A stretch of DNA of 28,220 bases. Source: Alphaproteobacteria bacterium UBA828 (GTDB taxonomy: Bacteria; Pseudomonadota; Alphaproteobacteria; UBA828). Position numbers and translations under genes: made by a program. Under the pieces are notes generated by a model that saw only the letters and a list, made by a program, of their open reading frames with translations, was not told the DNA's origin and searched no databases. This document shows, in pieces, positions 7,481-16,525 of this stretch. The first letter of the stretch is position 1, and the number at the start of each line of letters is the position of its first letter. The DNA is taken from NCBI GenBank assembly GCA_002296185.1, contig DBHM01000028.1, positions 1-28,220 of the forward strand. The letters are read 5' to 3'.

Positions 7481-9307
7481 ATGAGTATATTTGGACCAAA
7501 GGGTATTAACCCTTTAGTGAGGGGAGTTGAGGGCAAAAAGAGTCAGGATGTAGGGCAAATCCGCCATTTGGTTAAATTTGCTCGGCCTTATGGATGGCAA
7601 ATTTTTGGCGCTCTTGTTGCTTTGATGATCTCGGCCGCGGCTGTGTTAGCCCTAGGGGTCGGACTAAGAATGCTAGTTGATACTGGTATATCTGGCGAAA
7701 ATATGGATCTATTCCATAAGTCATTAATTTATTTAATAGGTATGGTTGTTTTACTAGCAGCATCAACTTTTGGTAGGTTTTATCTAGTCTCATGGTTAGG
7801 CGAGAAAGTTGTTGCAGATATTCGTAGAGAGCTATTTAAAAAGCTTATTAGTCTCGGGTCTTCATTTTTTGAGACTAATAAGGCAGGTGATCTGCTATCC
7901 CGAATTACTAATGACACCACATTAATTCAGACAATGATTGCAGTTCAGTCATCTGCTGCCTTAAGAAATTTCTTATTATTTATTGGCGGAAGCGCAATGT
8001 TAGCAATCACAAGCCCTAAGTTGACAGGAATTGTAATAGTACTTGTGCCAGTAATTATTGCCCCAATTATTATTCTTGGGCGCTCAGTCAGGCGGCGTTC
8101 AAGAGTTTCACAAGATCATGTTGCAAATGTAGCAGCTCATGCTGAAGAAGTTATAGGTGCCATAGAGACCGTTCAGTCTTTTGGGAATCAAGAAATTCAA
8201 GAAAAAGCATTTAAAGAAAAAATTAATTTAGCTTTTTTTGCTGCTATCAAACGTACTAAGGTGAGGGCGCTTCTGACTGCTATAGTAATAGTTTTAGTTT
8301 TCTCAGGAATAGGTCTGGTGCTATGGATGGGTGGGCGCGATGTTTTGGCTGGAGATATGTCAGGGGGGGAGTTAACCGCATTTTTATTTTATGCTGTGGT
8401 TGTAGCAGGTTCAGTTGGTTCTCTTAGTGAGGTATATGGAGATCTCCAGCATGCAGCTGGTTCTGCTGAACGTTTAGCAGATCTACTTCGCCAAAAACCA
8501 GAGATTACGGATCCAGACAACCCTGTAAATCTTCCTGATCCAGTAGAAGGATCAATAGAGATGAAAGATATTACCTTCCATTATCCTTCACGACCCGAAA
8601 TTCCTGCTCTTTCAAATTTCTCTATGTCAGTAGCCGTTGGGGAAACTGTAGCTATAGTTGGTGCATCAGGGGCTGGAAAATCTACTATTTTTAATCTTTT
8701 GCTAAGATTCTTTGATACGCAAAGTGGCAAGGTTCATCTAGATGGAGTTGATATTAGAGATGTAAGACTATCAGATCTTAGGGAAAGATTTGGTTTAGTA
8801 CCTCAGGATCCAGTGATATTCGCTTCTAGCGTTTATGATAATATTATTCTGGGCGAACCAAATGCAACCGCAAAGGATGTGTATAAAGCTGCTGAAATAG
8901 CTGGAGCGACAAGTTTTATAGATCAATTACCAGATGGATTTAATACTTTTTTAGGAGAACGAGGTGTTCGTTTATCTGGAGGCCAGAAACAACGTTTAGC
9001 TATAGCGAGAGTAGTTCTAAAGAATCCGTCAATAATATTATTAGATGAAGCTACTAGCGCTCTTGATTCAGAAAGTGAAAAAGCAGTACAAGAAGCCATG
9101 CAGAGGATTATGGAGAATTGTACTACTCTGGTTATCGCTCATAGTTTGACTACGGTCATAAATGCAGACCGAATAATAGTGATGCAAGAAGGGAGAATCG
9201 TAGCCTCTGGAACTCATAATGAGTTAATATTAGAAAGAGGTGGTTTATATGAACGTCTTGCTGAATTACAGTTTAGACCTGCATCAAGAGATAAAAAAAC
9301 CAACTAG
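7481..9307 (+). CDS. Type-I ABC exporter, fused permease/ATPase (MsbA/LmrA-like)
   Basis: This 608-residue half-transporter of the inner membrane should dimerise and pump a lipid, drug or other hydrophobic substrate outward. The first 340 residues hold six predicted membrane helices, beginning near FARPYGWQIFGALVALMISA. The nucleotide-binding domain follows, with Walker A GASGAGKST at 394-402, signature LSGGQ at 498-502, Walker B ILLDEATSALD with D522/E523, and the switch histidine H554. All ATPase residues are intact. ATG 7481 is the chosen start, divergent from rpmE. A TATAAT at 7451-7456 could belong to its promoter, but no clear -35 matches it. The substrate cannot be assigned; MsbA proper (lipid A) is possible but unproven. 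Confidence 0.93.
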   Translation: MSIFGPKGINPLVRGVEGKKSQDVGQIRHLVKFARPYGWQIFGALVALMISAAAVLALGVGLRMLVDTGISGENMDLFHKSLIYLIGMVVLLAASTFGRFYLVSWLGEKVVADIRRELFKKLISLGSSFFETNKAGDLLSRITNDTTLIQTMIAVQSSAALRNFLLFIGGSAMLAITSPKLTGIVIVLVPVIIAPIIILGRSVRRRSRVSQDHVANVAAHAEEVIGAIETVQSFGNQEIQEKAFKEKINLAFFAAIKRTKVRALLTAIVIVLVFSGIGLVLWMGGRDVLAGDMSGGELTAFLFYAVVVAGSVGSLSEVYGDLQHAAGSAERLADLLRQKPEITDPDNPVNLPDPVEGSIEMKDITFHYPSRPEIPALSNFSMSVAVGETVAIVGASGAGKSTIFNLLLRFFDTQSGKVHLDGVDIRDVRLSDLRERFGLVPQDPVIFASSVYDNIILGEPNATAKDVYKAAEIAGATSFIDQLPDGFNTFLGERGVRLSGGQKQRLAIARVVLKNPSIILLDEATSALDSESEKAVQEAMQRIMENCTTLVIAHSLTTVINADRIIVMQEGRIVASGTHNELILERGGLYERLAELQFRPASRDKKTN

Positions 9308-9341
9308 AACTTTATATTTTAATTAATTACTTTTCAGCTTA

Positions 9342-10718
9342 TTAGCGTTGTGTAAGCTTAAGCTCAATACGACGGTTGCGTCGATACGCAATTTCATCAT
9401 CTTTATTATCTATTGGTTGAAACTCACCATAGCCAGTAGCGCTGAGTCGATGAGAAGGGATTCCACTTTTAATCAGAAAATTTACAACTGATATTGCTCG
9501 GGCAGAAGAAAGTTCCCAGTTTGAAGGAAATTTCAGAGTCTTAATTGGGCGTTTATCAGTATGTCCATCTATTTGGAGTATCCAAGGGAGCTCGTTGGGT
9601 ATGCGTGGTATCACCTCTTTAAGAGCATTTGAAAATATTGATAGTCTTTGTTTTCCTTTATCATTTAAATCAGCTTTTCCGGACTGGAATAGTACTTCAC
9701 TTTGAAATACAAATCGATCACCAATTATTGAGAAGTCCTGTCTGTCTGCTAGAACATCTTTGAGCTTACCGAAAAATTCTGAACGATATTCTGCTAATTC
9801 TTCAATTTTTGCAGCAAGTGCGAGATTAAGTCTTTTGCCCAGATCTGCAATAACCACTTCCTGTTCTGCTGATTTTAATTCCGATTCTCGAAGGATATAT
9901 TCTAGTTCTTTAAGTTGGTTACGTAGGGCCAGTATTTGCTGGTTAAGCGCATTTATCTGAGAATTTTGTTTCTCAGAAAGTTTTGTTTTTTCACTAAGTT
10001 TGTTCTCGGAGTTAAGATATAAATTATGGAGCTCTTCTAATTGAATATCTCTCTTTGTAAGGGTTTCTTGGGCTAATAGTGTAAGTTCAGACTGATCACT
10101 TAACTCTGCTTTTAACTTTTTTGATAAGTCACGCTCATTTTTGAAGCCTATTTCCAAAGCATCTATTTCTGATTTTTTAGATGTTAAATTAGAATGTAGA
10201 GTAAAAACTTCGTTTTGTAGTTCATTTCTAACGGTTTCTAGAGCCAATACATCTCTTTTTAATCTTTCAATATCAGCGAGTAAAAAGCGGGCATTCTCCT
10301 CTTCAGAAGAAAGACTGCTTTTAAGTTTCGTTATGGAATCTTCAGACTCTATTCGTAAATTCTCAAGAGATGACGTTAGCTTGGTATTTTCTTGCATTAA
10401 ATCTTCTACTTGTGTCCTTAATGAAGAATTTGAGGCGAGGGTAGTTTCCAAGTCCAAGGATATTTTTGAAAGTTGTATTTGTAATTTTGAATTTTCTTGA
10501 CGTTCAAAAGCAAGCATTTCAGAAAGCTCAGAAATTTGTATGTTGAGATCATTGAGAGCTTCAGATTGTCCATAAATAGTTCTTTGTAGGAAATGTTGAG
10601 CGAGCATATAAACTACAAGAAGGAATATCATCACCAGGAGAAGTGAAGAAAGAACATCTACAAAACCTGGCCAATAATCAGAGCTGGTATTTCTTCTTCG
10701 CCGTGTTGATAAGTACAT
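9342..10718 (-). CDS. MotB-like membrane protein with long coiled coil and OmpA peptidoglycan-binding domain
   Basis: This 458-residue inner-membrane protein has a short basic N-terminus. One membrane helix follows (about 18-42, GFVDVLSSLLLVMIFLLVVY), and an aspartate, D21, lies at its start as in MotB-type proton-channel stators. Residues about 50-310 form a long coiled coil. The C-terminal OmpA domain (about 335-455) carries QIDGHTDKRP with D384 and D388, and AYRRNRRIEL. It should span the periplasm and hold peptidoglycan. It lies 39 bases downstream of the MotA/TolQ-like gene, so the two probably form one complex. The ATG at 10718 is the only suitable start, with a weak ribosome site. It is not flagellar MotB on present evidence, as no flagellar genes are near. 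Confidence 0.8.
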   Translation of the reverse strand: MYLSTRRRRNTSSDYWPGFVDVLSSLLLVMIFLLVVYMLAQHFLQRTIYGQSEALNDLNIQISELSEMLAFERQENSKLQIQLSKISLDLETTLASNSSLRTQVEDLMQENTKLTSSLENLRIESEDSITKLKSSLSSEEENARFLLADIERLKRDVLALETVRNELQNEVFTLHSNLTSKKSEIDALEIGFKNERDLSKKLKAELSDQSELTLLAQETLTKRDIQLEELHNLYLNSENKLSEKTKLSEKQNSQINALNQQILALRNQLKELEYILRESELKSAEQEVVIADLGKRLNLALAAKIEELAEYRSEFFGKLKDVLADRQDFSIIGDRFVFQSEVLFQSGKADLNDKGKQRLSIFSNALKEVIPRIPNELPWILQIDGHTDKRPIKTLKFPSNWELSSARAISVVNFLIKSGIPSHRLSATGYGEFQPIDNKDDEIAYRRNRRIELKLTQR

Positions 10719-10757
10719 TATTGTATTTCGGCGAAGGCTTATGCCGATAGGCGTCGC

Positions 10758-11900
10758 CTAACGCTGCCCCTTTTCTGCAATGGCAGCGAGGGTTCTTGCA
10801 AGTAATTTGATCTCGCTGCGGATTTCACTTATCATTTGTTCTCTACCAGAGGACATATCATCAAGTATGCGTGAGCTATAAGCTTCTATATTTCGAAGGT
10901 GGGAGAGACTAGCTTCATCAAGGGATGTGGGTTGGCTAGATAGCGATGCAAGTTTTTTTAGCGTTGGTTGAATTTCTAGTTGTTGATCAGATATCTTCTC
11001 AATAAGACTTTTCTCTGATTTCATAGTATCTGTGAGAGTGGATAGCTTTTCAGTAAGTATCTGTATATTTGCACTTGCTTTCGTTCGATTTTCTTCTCCT
11101 CGATTCAGTGTCCTTTGTAATTCGTCGAGACTGTCAGCTGTTTTCTCTAGTAGTGCGCTTACATACGCTGGTACACTCTCCGTGCCTTCTACACCAATAT
11201 TTCCCCTTGAGAGTCGGGTATATCCTGACAACCAATCTTCGAGATTATTATAGAATCTATTCTGAGCCTGGCTGGCTTGGAGTTCAAGAAAACCAAGAAT
11301 TAAAGACCCAGCTAAACCAAATAATGACGAGCTGAAGGCTGTCCCCATACCCTTTAAAGGTTCTCCAAGACCACTTTTCAGGTCATCAAAAGCTGACGCC
11401 ATATCATTATTTGAGCCAATTGATAATTCATCAACTACATCACCAACAGAGCCAATTGTTTGTAAAAGCCCCCAAAATGTTCCTAGAAGACCGAGAAATA
11501 TAAGAAGTCCCACTAAATAGCGAGCAGCCTCTCTCGACTCATCCATACGCGAGCCAATACCATCTAGAACGCTTCTTAAGTTAACTGCAGAAAGTGCAAG
11601 GCGACTTTGCCCTTCAGAAAACATTGCATCAAGAGATGCTAGCAATCTAGGAGGTCGATCAGTATTTTGGTCATTTCCATCCTCTTGCATTCGTCTAAGC
11701 CATTGAACATCTGCATTTAACCAGATGACTCGACGAAAACTAGATGCAATCCCTATAATCAATACACCTAAAATAACTCCGTTAAGTGCTGGGTTAGCAA
11801 GAAATGCATCAAGTAGTGTATGGAATAATGCTGCTATGATGCCTATTACAACAACTAAAAAGGCAATCATTCTGAGCAGATAGTTACGTTCTGCGGTCAT
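10758..11900 (-). CDS. MotA/TolQ/ExbB-family proton-channel protein
   Basis: This 380-residue protein has two N-terminal membrane helices (about 10-33 and 39-57). A cytoplasmic loop follows, then the paired helices of the MotA/TolQ/ExbB family at about 128-148 (LLIFLGLLGTFWGLLQTIG) and 183-205 (KGMGTAFSSSLFGLAGSLIL). The last 150 residues are polar and helix-rich. Proteins of this family form the pentameric proton channel that powers an envelope or flagellar motor. It is larger than TolQ, which appears separately at 27742. It is flanked by two OmpA-domain genes in the same direction. ATG 11900 is preceded by GGAAAAGAAG. The cargo or job of the motor is unknown. Confidence 0.8.
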   Translation of the reverse strand: MTAERNYLLRMIAFLVVVIGIIAALFHTLLDAFLANPALNGVILGVLIIGIASSFRRVIWLNADVQWLRRMQEDGNDQNTDRPPRLLASLDAMFSEGQSRLALSAVNLRSVLDGIGSRMDESREAARYLVGLLIFLGLLGTFWGLLQTIGSVGDVVDELSIGSNNDMASAFDDLKSGLGEPLKGMGTAFSSSLFGLAGSLILGFLELQASQAQNRFYNNLEDWLSGYTRLSRGNIGVEGTESVPAYVSALLEKTADSLDELQRTLNRGEENRTKASANIQILTEKLSTLTDTMKSEKSLIEKISDQQLEIQPTLKKLASLSSQPTSLDEASLSHLRNIEAYSSRILDDMSSGREQMISEIRSEIKLLARTLAAIAEKGQR

Positions 11901-11945
11901 GCTTCTTTTCCAAAAGTAGAGGTACGTTGGTCATAGCAAATTTTT

Positions 11946-12797
11946 CTAGCGTTCTAATATAAATATATCTACTCGGTCAGGGGTTGCTCCAGAGTTCTGG
12001 CTACCAAGAGCTCTAACATCGATACGTGTAGAGCGTATACCTATTTCAATAAGGGCTGCACGAACTGACAGAGCCCTAGATAGAGACAGTCTCCTTGCGT
12101 TGCTTTCAGAATCTGTATTACCCTGAGCATATGATTTTAATTGTATTCTCTTACTCTTATCCACAGACATTACTTTAGCTATATCATCAAGTAAATCAGT
12201 ATGTTCATCAGATAGTTCAGCTTTTCCTGATTGAAATTCCATCACAAGCTTATCACCAATATCTATTGTATCAGTTTCATCAATCTTTTTATTACTTTTG
12301 TTTTCTGTGAGTAATTGAACAGGGTCTTGTTTCTTATTGTTTTTATTTTCAGTGATTATGGTCTGGGTTATGGTGGAATCTGAGCTCTGTGTATCTTTGG
12401 CAACTTCTTTTATAATAGTTTGGTCATCTTCTAGTTTAGACTTATCGCGTACTATTGTTTTTGGGGGCAATGGAGCATAAGTAGATTGAGAATTTTGATC
12501 ACTATTTCTATGTTGTTTTCTATCAGGTCTGTATAAGTCATTTAGATTAATAGTTTTGGTCAACTTTTGTGGATTATTGATTTGTCTACTTTGAGTGTGT
12601 TCATTTACCAATTTTTCTTTATGGCTTAAAGGGCTTGCATTCAGTTCGATAGATTTCAAACCGCTTCCACCAATTATTCGAACTTCTTCAGCGAATGATG
12701 ATGAGTAAACTGTGATTACAAACACGCATACAAGTGTTATAACCAGGTTTACCTGGAAGGTATTTATGAAAATTTTGCTAGTTTTAAGAATATCCAT
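11946..12797 (-). CDS. OmpA-domain envelope protein with N-terminal signal/anchor
   Basis: The protein has 283 residues from the ATG at 12797. A hydrophobic segment (about 15-36) ends in SSSFAEEV, which could be a signal peptide or an anchor. A long, low-complexity polar linker rich in Asn, Lys, Gln and Thr follows (about 50-180). The end is a compact OmpA-like domain: KLVMEFQSGKAELSDEH, then a QLKSYAQGNTDSE loop replacing the usual GHTD, and SRALSVRAALIEIGI. It probably binds peptidoglycan in the periplasm. An in-frame GTG three codons upstream is less likely, because AGGTG sits 6 bases before the ATG. It lies 45 bases upstream of the MotA-like gene and probably belongs to the same complex. 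Confidence 0.72.
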   Translation of the reverse strand: MDILKTSKIFINTFQVNLVITLVCVFVITVYSSSFAEEVRIIGGSGLKSIELNASPLSHKEKLVNEHTQSRQINNPQKLTKTINLNDLYRPDRKQHRNSDQNSQSTYAPLPPKTIVRDKSKLEDDQTIIKEVAKDTQSSDSTITQTIITENKNNKKQDPVQLLTENKSNKKIDETDTIDIGDKLVMEFQSGKAELSDEHTDLLDDIAKVMSVDKSKRIQLKSYAQGNTDSESNARRLSLSRALSVRAALIEIGIRSTRIDVRALGSQNSGATPDRVDIFILER

Positions 12798-12895
12798 ATT
12801 ATACACCTAAATCAAAATCCCAGGAGTCCACACCATAGTATAGCCGTTGAAGTGCTACAATACTCACTAAAGAATGTGGCTAGAATCAGGCCTTT

Positions 12896-13702
12896 TTATG
12901 ATCTAGCGTTGGTGCTGTTATGTAGAGTATCTATAAGGTCATTGTGTATATGACCGTTACTAGCAAGAACATTTCCCTCTTCTATTGCTAAGGTTTCTCC
13001 ATCTGGATCTGTAACCATTCCTCCAGCTTCTTGGACAATAATAAGTCCTGCAGCAATATCCCATGGTGAGAGAGAAAATTCAAAAAATCCATCGTAACGT
13101 CCTGCCGCAGTGTAAGCCAAGTCAAGTGCTGCTGCCCCAAATCTACGGATTCCAGCAGTAGATCCCCATACCTGGTCTAGCATTTGTGGGTAATTAGGAT
13201 GGCTAGTATGCCCTTTGTAGGGCATGCCTGTCGCAATAAGGCAATCCTCAAGGTTCCTTCGCCCAGAAGCTCTTAGTCGTTCATTATTAAGGTAGGCACC
13301 CTGACCATTTTCTGCCCAGAATAGTTCATCAGTTATCGGCGAGTAAACTACGCCCGCGAATGGCTTTCCATCCCTTTCTAACGCAATCGAGATAGCAAAA
13401 TGGGGTAGTCCATGTAAGAAATTTGTTGTGCCATCCAGTGGGTCTATAATCCAGCGATTTGAGGTATCTTCACCTTTTATTAGCCCTGTTTCTTCAGCCA
13501 GAAATCCATATTTTGGACGGGCTTTACTCAACTCTTGAATCAGTGTCTGCTCTGCCTTTTGATCTGCAGCAGAGACAAAGTCTCCAGGTCCCTTTCTGGA
13601 AACTTGCAGTTGTTCTACCTCTCCAAAATCACGTACTAACGATTTAGAGGCTTTGTAGGCTGCATTAACCATTGAGGTAATCAGAGGTGATTTATGTTTC
13701 AT
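12896..13702 (-). CDS. suhB: Inositol monophosphatase family protein (SuhB-like)
   Basis: This Mg-dependent, lithium-sensitive type phosphatase acts on inositol phosphates or similar sugar phosphates. In some bacteria SuhB also joins the ribosomal-RNA antitermination complex. The 268-residue protein carries every metal-site motif: GFLAEETG (E70/E71), WIIDPLDGTTNFLHG (D87, D90) and SPWDIAAG (D215). Its ATG overlaps the efp stop (TGATG), so it is probably coupled to efp. The OmpA-domain gene follows 98 bases downstream in the same direction. The physiological substrate is not visible from the sequence. Confidence 0.92.
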   Translation of the reverse strand: MKHKSPLITSMVNAAYKASKSLVRDFGEVEQLQVSRKGPGDFVSAADQKAEQTLIQELSKARPKYGFLAEETGLIKGEDTSNRWIIDPLDGTTNFLHGLPHFAISIALERDGKPFAGVVYSPITDELFWAENGQGAYLNNERLRASGRRNLEDCLIATGMPYKGHTSHPNYPQMLDQVWGSTAGIRRFGAAALDLAYTAAGRYDGFFEFSLSPWDIAAGLIIVQEAGGMVTDPDGETLAIEEGNVLASNGHIHNDLIDTLHNSTNARS

Positions 13703-14268
13703 CAGTCGCGTGCACGTTCAACGTAAGAGTGTTCTTGTGTGTTCACAACAATTTTTTCACCTTCATTAACATGGGGAGGTACCATAATGCGTAAACCATT
13801 ATCAAGGGTTGCGGGTTTATAAGATGCGGCTGCAGTTTGTCCTTTAACCACAGGTTCTGTTTGGGTAACTTCAAGTATGACCGTAGGTGGCAATTGTATA
13901 CTTATGGGCTCACCTTCGTATGAGTTTATCATTACCTCCATGCCCTCTTGAAGAAAAACACAGCCATCCCCCAAAATTGACTTAGGTAGACTTTCCTGGT
14001 CATAAGTTACTGTATTCATGAAGGTTATTATATCTCCATCTTCAAATAAAAACTGAAATGACTTCTCGTCTAGCCTAACTCTTTCTACGTTCTCCGAAGA
14101 ACGGAACCGTTCATTTAATTTTGTTCCATCCCTAACATCTTTTAACTCAACCTGTAGGTAGGCTCCACCTTTACCCGGCTGGGTATGTTGGGTCTTTATG
14201 GCTACCCATAGCCTATCTTGATGTTCAATTACCATGCCTGGGCGAATAGTGTTTCCGTTAATTTTCAT
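13702..14268 (-). CDS. efp: Translation elongation factor P
   Basis: EF-P enters stalled ribosomes and promotes peptide-bond formation at polyproline stretches. The 188-residue protein has the N-terminal KOW-like domain with loop TQPGKGGAYLQ, whose lysine K33 matches the residue lysylated by EpmA in E. coli. Two OB domains follow, ending in the typical LRIMVPPHVNEGEKIVV. A lysine rather than arginine at the tip suggests EpmA-type rather than EarP rhamnosyl modification; no modification gene is in the window. ATG 14268 has AAGG 7 bases upstream. The gene is followed by, and overlaps, suhB. Confidence 0.97.
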   Translation of the reverse strand: MKINGNTIRPGMVIEHQDRLWVAIKTQHTQPGKGGAYLQVELKDVRDGTKLNERFRSSENVERVRLDEKSFQFLFEDGDIITFMNTVTYDQESLPKSILGDGCVFLQEGMEVMINSYEGEPISIQLPPTVILEVTQTEPVVKGQTAAASYKPATLDNGLRIMVPPHVNEGEKIVVNTQEHSYVERARD

Positions 14269-14322
14269 CCTCGCGCCTTACTCTTCTAAAATTTATTTTT
14301 TTCATCTCTTAGTGCTATAACA

Positions 14323-14336
14323 ACTAGCTAGCTAGT
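14323..14336. repeat. 14-base perfect palindrome between thiE and efp
   Basis: ACTAGCTAGCTAGT reads the same on both strands. It lies in the 78-base gap between thiE and efp, upstream of efp. It could be an operator site or chance in AT-rich DNA. It has no U-run and no loop, so it is not a convincing terminator. Confidence 0.3.
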
Positions 14337-14346
14337 AGGCAATCAA

Positions 14347-14997
14347 TTAGTAACGACCTTCAATAAGTGCGTTAAATTTTTTTATGGCCTCCTTTGGACC
14401 CTTGGGGTAATTCCAAACTGAATTTATCACAGCTATAAAATCTGCTCCAGCGTCCAAAAGTGTATTACAGTTTTCTTGGTCTATTCCTCCAATAGCCACA
14501 CATGGGACTACTGTAGATTCGGCCCACCACCTGAGTATATCTGGATTAGGATTCGCGCGAGCTTTTTTTGTTTGAGTATGGAAGAAAGCGCCAAAGGCAA
14601 CGTAATCTGCACCATCCTCTGCTGCTACTATTGCCCTATGCTTACTATCATAACAGCTTACTCCGATTATGTATTCATCACCAAGTATATTTCTTGCATT
14701 TCTATACTCTCCATCATCTAGCCCAATATGTACTCCGTCTGCGCCTAACCCTTCAACAAGTTCTGGTGTATCATTAATTATTAGAGGGATATCACGATCA
14801 TGGCAGATCCTGAGAAGAGGTTCGGTAGAACGTTTAATTTCTTCAGAGTTTGAGCCTTTTAGTCTTAACTGGACGCATGCCACGTCACCACCATCAAGAG
14901 CTTGAGTTAGGGTAGAGGGAAAAATTGTGAGGTCAATCTTTGGTGGGGTAATTAGGTATATTCTAGGCTTAGTAGGGGTATCTGCTTTACTTTGCAT
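14347..14997 (-). CDS. thiE: Thiamine-phosphate synthase (ThiE-like)
   Basis: ThiE joins the pyrimidine (HMP-PP) and thiazole (THZ-P) parts to make thiamine phosphate. The 216-residue TIM-barrel protein has VQLRLK (42-47), LIINDTPEL, GADGVHIGLDD with its Mg-binding acidic pair, GVSCY, and the pyrophosphate-binding AFGAFFHTQTKK. It lies 86 bases after the aldolase stop and 78 bases before efp, in the same direction. No other thiamine gene is near and no TPP riboswitch motif was seen upstream. It could be one of the ThiE-like paralogues found in this Alphaproteobacterial context rather than the main enzyme. Confidence 0.85.
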   Translation of the reverse strand: MQSKADTPTKPRIYLITPPKIDLTIFPSTLTQALDGGDVACVQLRLKGSNSEEIKRSTEPLLRICHDRDIPLIINDTPELVEGLGADGVHIGLDDGEYRNARNILGDEYIIGVSCYDSKHRAIVAAEDGADYVAFGAFFHTQTKKARANPNPDILRWWAESTVVPCVAIGGIDQENCNTLLDAGADFIAVINSVWNYPKGPKEAIKKFNALIEGRY

Positions 14998-15083
14998 TTG
15001 TCCTCCAGATTAAAGATAATTGGACCGAGGTAAAATTTAAGAGAACCCAAATATTGTACAAGTATTGTTAAAAGTATTAGTGC

Positions 15084-16004
15084 CTAATCTTTGCTCTGGT
15101 AAATTTTAATTACACTATCAAGTAATTGCATTGCCTCTTCTCTGGGTCTTTGAAATGTGTTTCGTCCAATTATTGAACCGTTTCCTCCCCCATTATTGAT
15201 TGATCGAATCTCATTAAATATATCTTCAGTATTTTTTGACGCTCCCCCGGAGAAGACGACAATACGTTTGCCGTTAAAGGTAGATTGCATTATGTGGGCT
15301 ATTCTTTTTTCAAGTGTATCAATTTCTATATTACACTTCTCATATGTTTCAGCTGCTGATTTAAGTTCTAAATGATCACTCGGCGGTTTAACCTTAATGA
15401 TGTGTGCACCCATTAGAGCTGCTATATGTGCAGCGTATGCTGTTACATCTATTGCTGTCTCTCCTTTTTGGCTTAGCTCTCCTCCTCGAGGGTATGACCA
15501 GACAACAACAGCCAATCCATAGCTTTTCGCTTCTAATGTAATTTCTTGGAGTTCCTCTAACATGGAAAATTGATTATCTGAGCCAGGGTAAATTGTAAAT
15601 CCAATAGCTGTGCAGCCTAACCTCAGTGCATCTTTCACATTTGATGTTATAGCCTGATCTTTAATCGTCGAATGTGAGTTAGAGCTATTCATTTTTAAAA
15701 TAGTGGGAATCATTCCAGAGAATGTGTCGGCTCCGGATTCGATCATTCCAAGTGGACTCGCAAAAGCGTTGAGTCCTGCATCAACGGCCAAACGCCAGTG
15801 GTAGTGGGGATCATAAGCTTCTGGATTGGGAGCAAAGCTTCTGGCAGGTCCATGTTCAAAGCCTTGGTCAACTGGCAATATCACTAATTTTCCAGATCCT
15901 CCGAGACGTCCATGCATTAAAATTTTAGCAAGGTTTGTCTTAGTTCCTGGGTTATCACTCTCATAGCAGGCTAATATTTTTTTTACCCTCTGGGTCACTT
16001 TCAT
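15084..16004 (-). CDS. fbaB: Fructose-bisphosphate aldolase, class I (DhnA/FbaB type)
   Basis: The enzyme interconverts fructose 1,6-bisphosphate with dihydroxyacetone phosphate and glyceraldehyde 3-phosphate through a lysine Schiff base. The 306-residue protein belongs to the DhnA-type class I group: LVILPVDQGFEHGP near residue 40, GFTIYPGSD near 135, and GAHIIKVKPP near 199-208, where K204 or K206 should be the Schiff-base lysine. The phosphate-binding GGA and GRNTFQRP follow. It has no zinc motif of class II. AGGAG stands about 13 bases before the ATG at 16004. It is downstream of tkt, gap and pgk in the same direction, which supports a glycolysis/gluconeogenesis and pentose-phosphate role. 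Confidence 0.93.
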   Translation of the reverse strand: MKVTQRVKKILACYESDNPGTKTNLAKILMHGRLGGSGKLVILPVDQGFEHGPARSFAPNPEAYDPHYHWRLAVDAGLNAFASPLGMIESGADTFSGMIPTILKMNSSNSHSTIKDQAITSNVKDALRLGCTAIGFTIYPGSDNQFSMLEELQEITLEAKSYGLAVVVWSYPRGGELSQKGETAIDVTAYAAHIAALMGAHIIKVKPPSDHLELKSAAETYEKCNIEIDTLEKRIAHIMQSTFNGKRIVVFSGGASKNTEDIFNEIRSINNGGGNGSIIGRNTFQRPREEAMQLLDSVIKIYQSKD

Positions 16005-16098
16005 AGCTTTATAAAAACTCCTGTTATGTAGATCATAGCATTATTGCTTTAGTTCATTATCCCTTGTCCACAAGCTATTTCAAGCAAACAAGATGATT

Positions 16099-16440
16099 TT
16101 ATCCAGACAATCCCATAAAATCCGATCTAACTGCCAATAATTTCGTCTCTGGCTCAGGGTAGTCAGCTAAATCTATACCTCCATTATGTATGGAGTCGGC
16201 TAAAATATTCACATCAGCTTGCTTTGCTATATTCTCTATTTCAGACCTTAACAGTCCTTTGAAAGACGCTGAAATATTTTTAAAACCCATTAAAATTGCT
16301 TGTTGTGCTAAGGCGCCATCTTTGCCGCAGTGAACTATTATATCTTCTGCAATAGTGCCCGGAGTAGAGTTGTCTCTTACCATAGCCTTTAGATATTCAA
16401 GGCCAAGGCTTTGGGCTGCTCCAGGGGCTGTGTGAAGCAT
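16099..16440 (-). CDS. Unknown protein encoded between pgk and the aldolase gene
   Basis: I do not recognise a named family. The protein from the ATG at 16440 has 113 residues: LHTAPGAAQSLGLEYLKAMV near the start, DIIVHCGKDGALAQQAILMGF in the middle, and a C-terminal part reading LADYPEPETKLLAV. The alternating strand/helix pattern suggests a small alpha/beta domain. The frame stays open upstream to codon 16537, just past the pgk stop at 16526. AAGGA at 16521-16517 precedes it, but there is no ATG/GTG/TTG there, only ATT codons at 16512 and 16506. The true start may be an ATT that adds about 22 residues (VHQRKHVLAVRNVVWPKEIQP). Its place in the glycolytic run suggests co-expression. I recall similar unannotated proteins in other Alphaproteobacteria but cannot verify that here. 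Confidence 0.6.
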   Translation of the reverse strand: MLHTAPGAAQSLGLEYLKAMVRDNSTPGTIAEDIIVHCGKDGALAQQAILMGFKNISASFKGLLRSEIENIAKQADVNILADSIHNGGIDLADYPEPETKLLAVRSDFMGLSG

Positions 16441-16525
16441 TGGCTGAATTTCTTTTGGCCAAACAACATTGCGAACTGCTAAAACATGTTTGCGTTGGTG
16501 GACAATAAAAATTAATTCCTTAGTT

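Noticed and set aside
10141..10500. Plus-strand 119-residue ORF inside the MotB-like gene
   Set aside because: Serine-rich antisense reading of the coiled-coil codons, with no ribosome site and no motif.
14998..15083. TPP riboswitch before thiE
   Set aside because: The gap is only 86 bases, and the THI-box motif (CUGAGA ... ACCUGAUC) is not visible.
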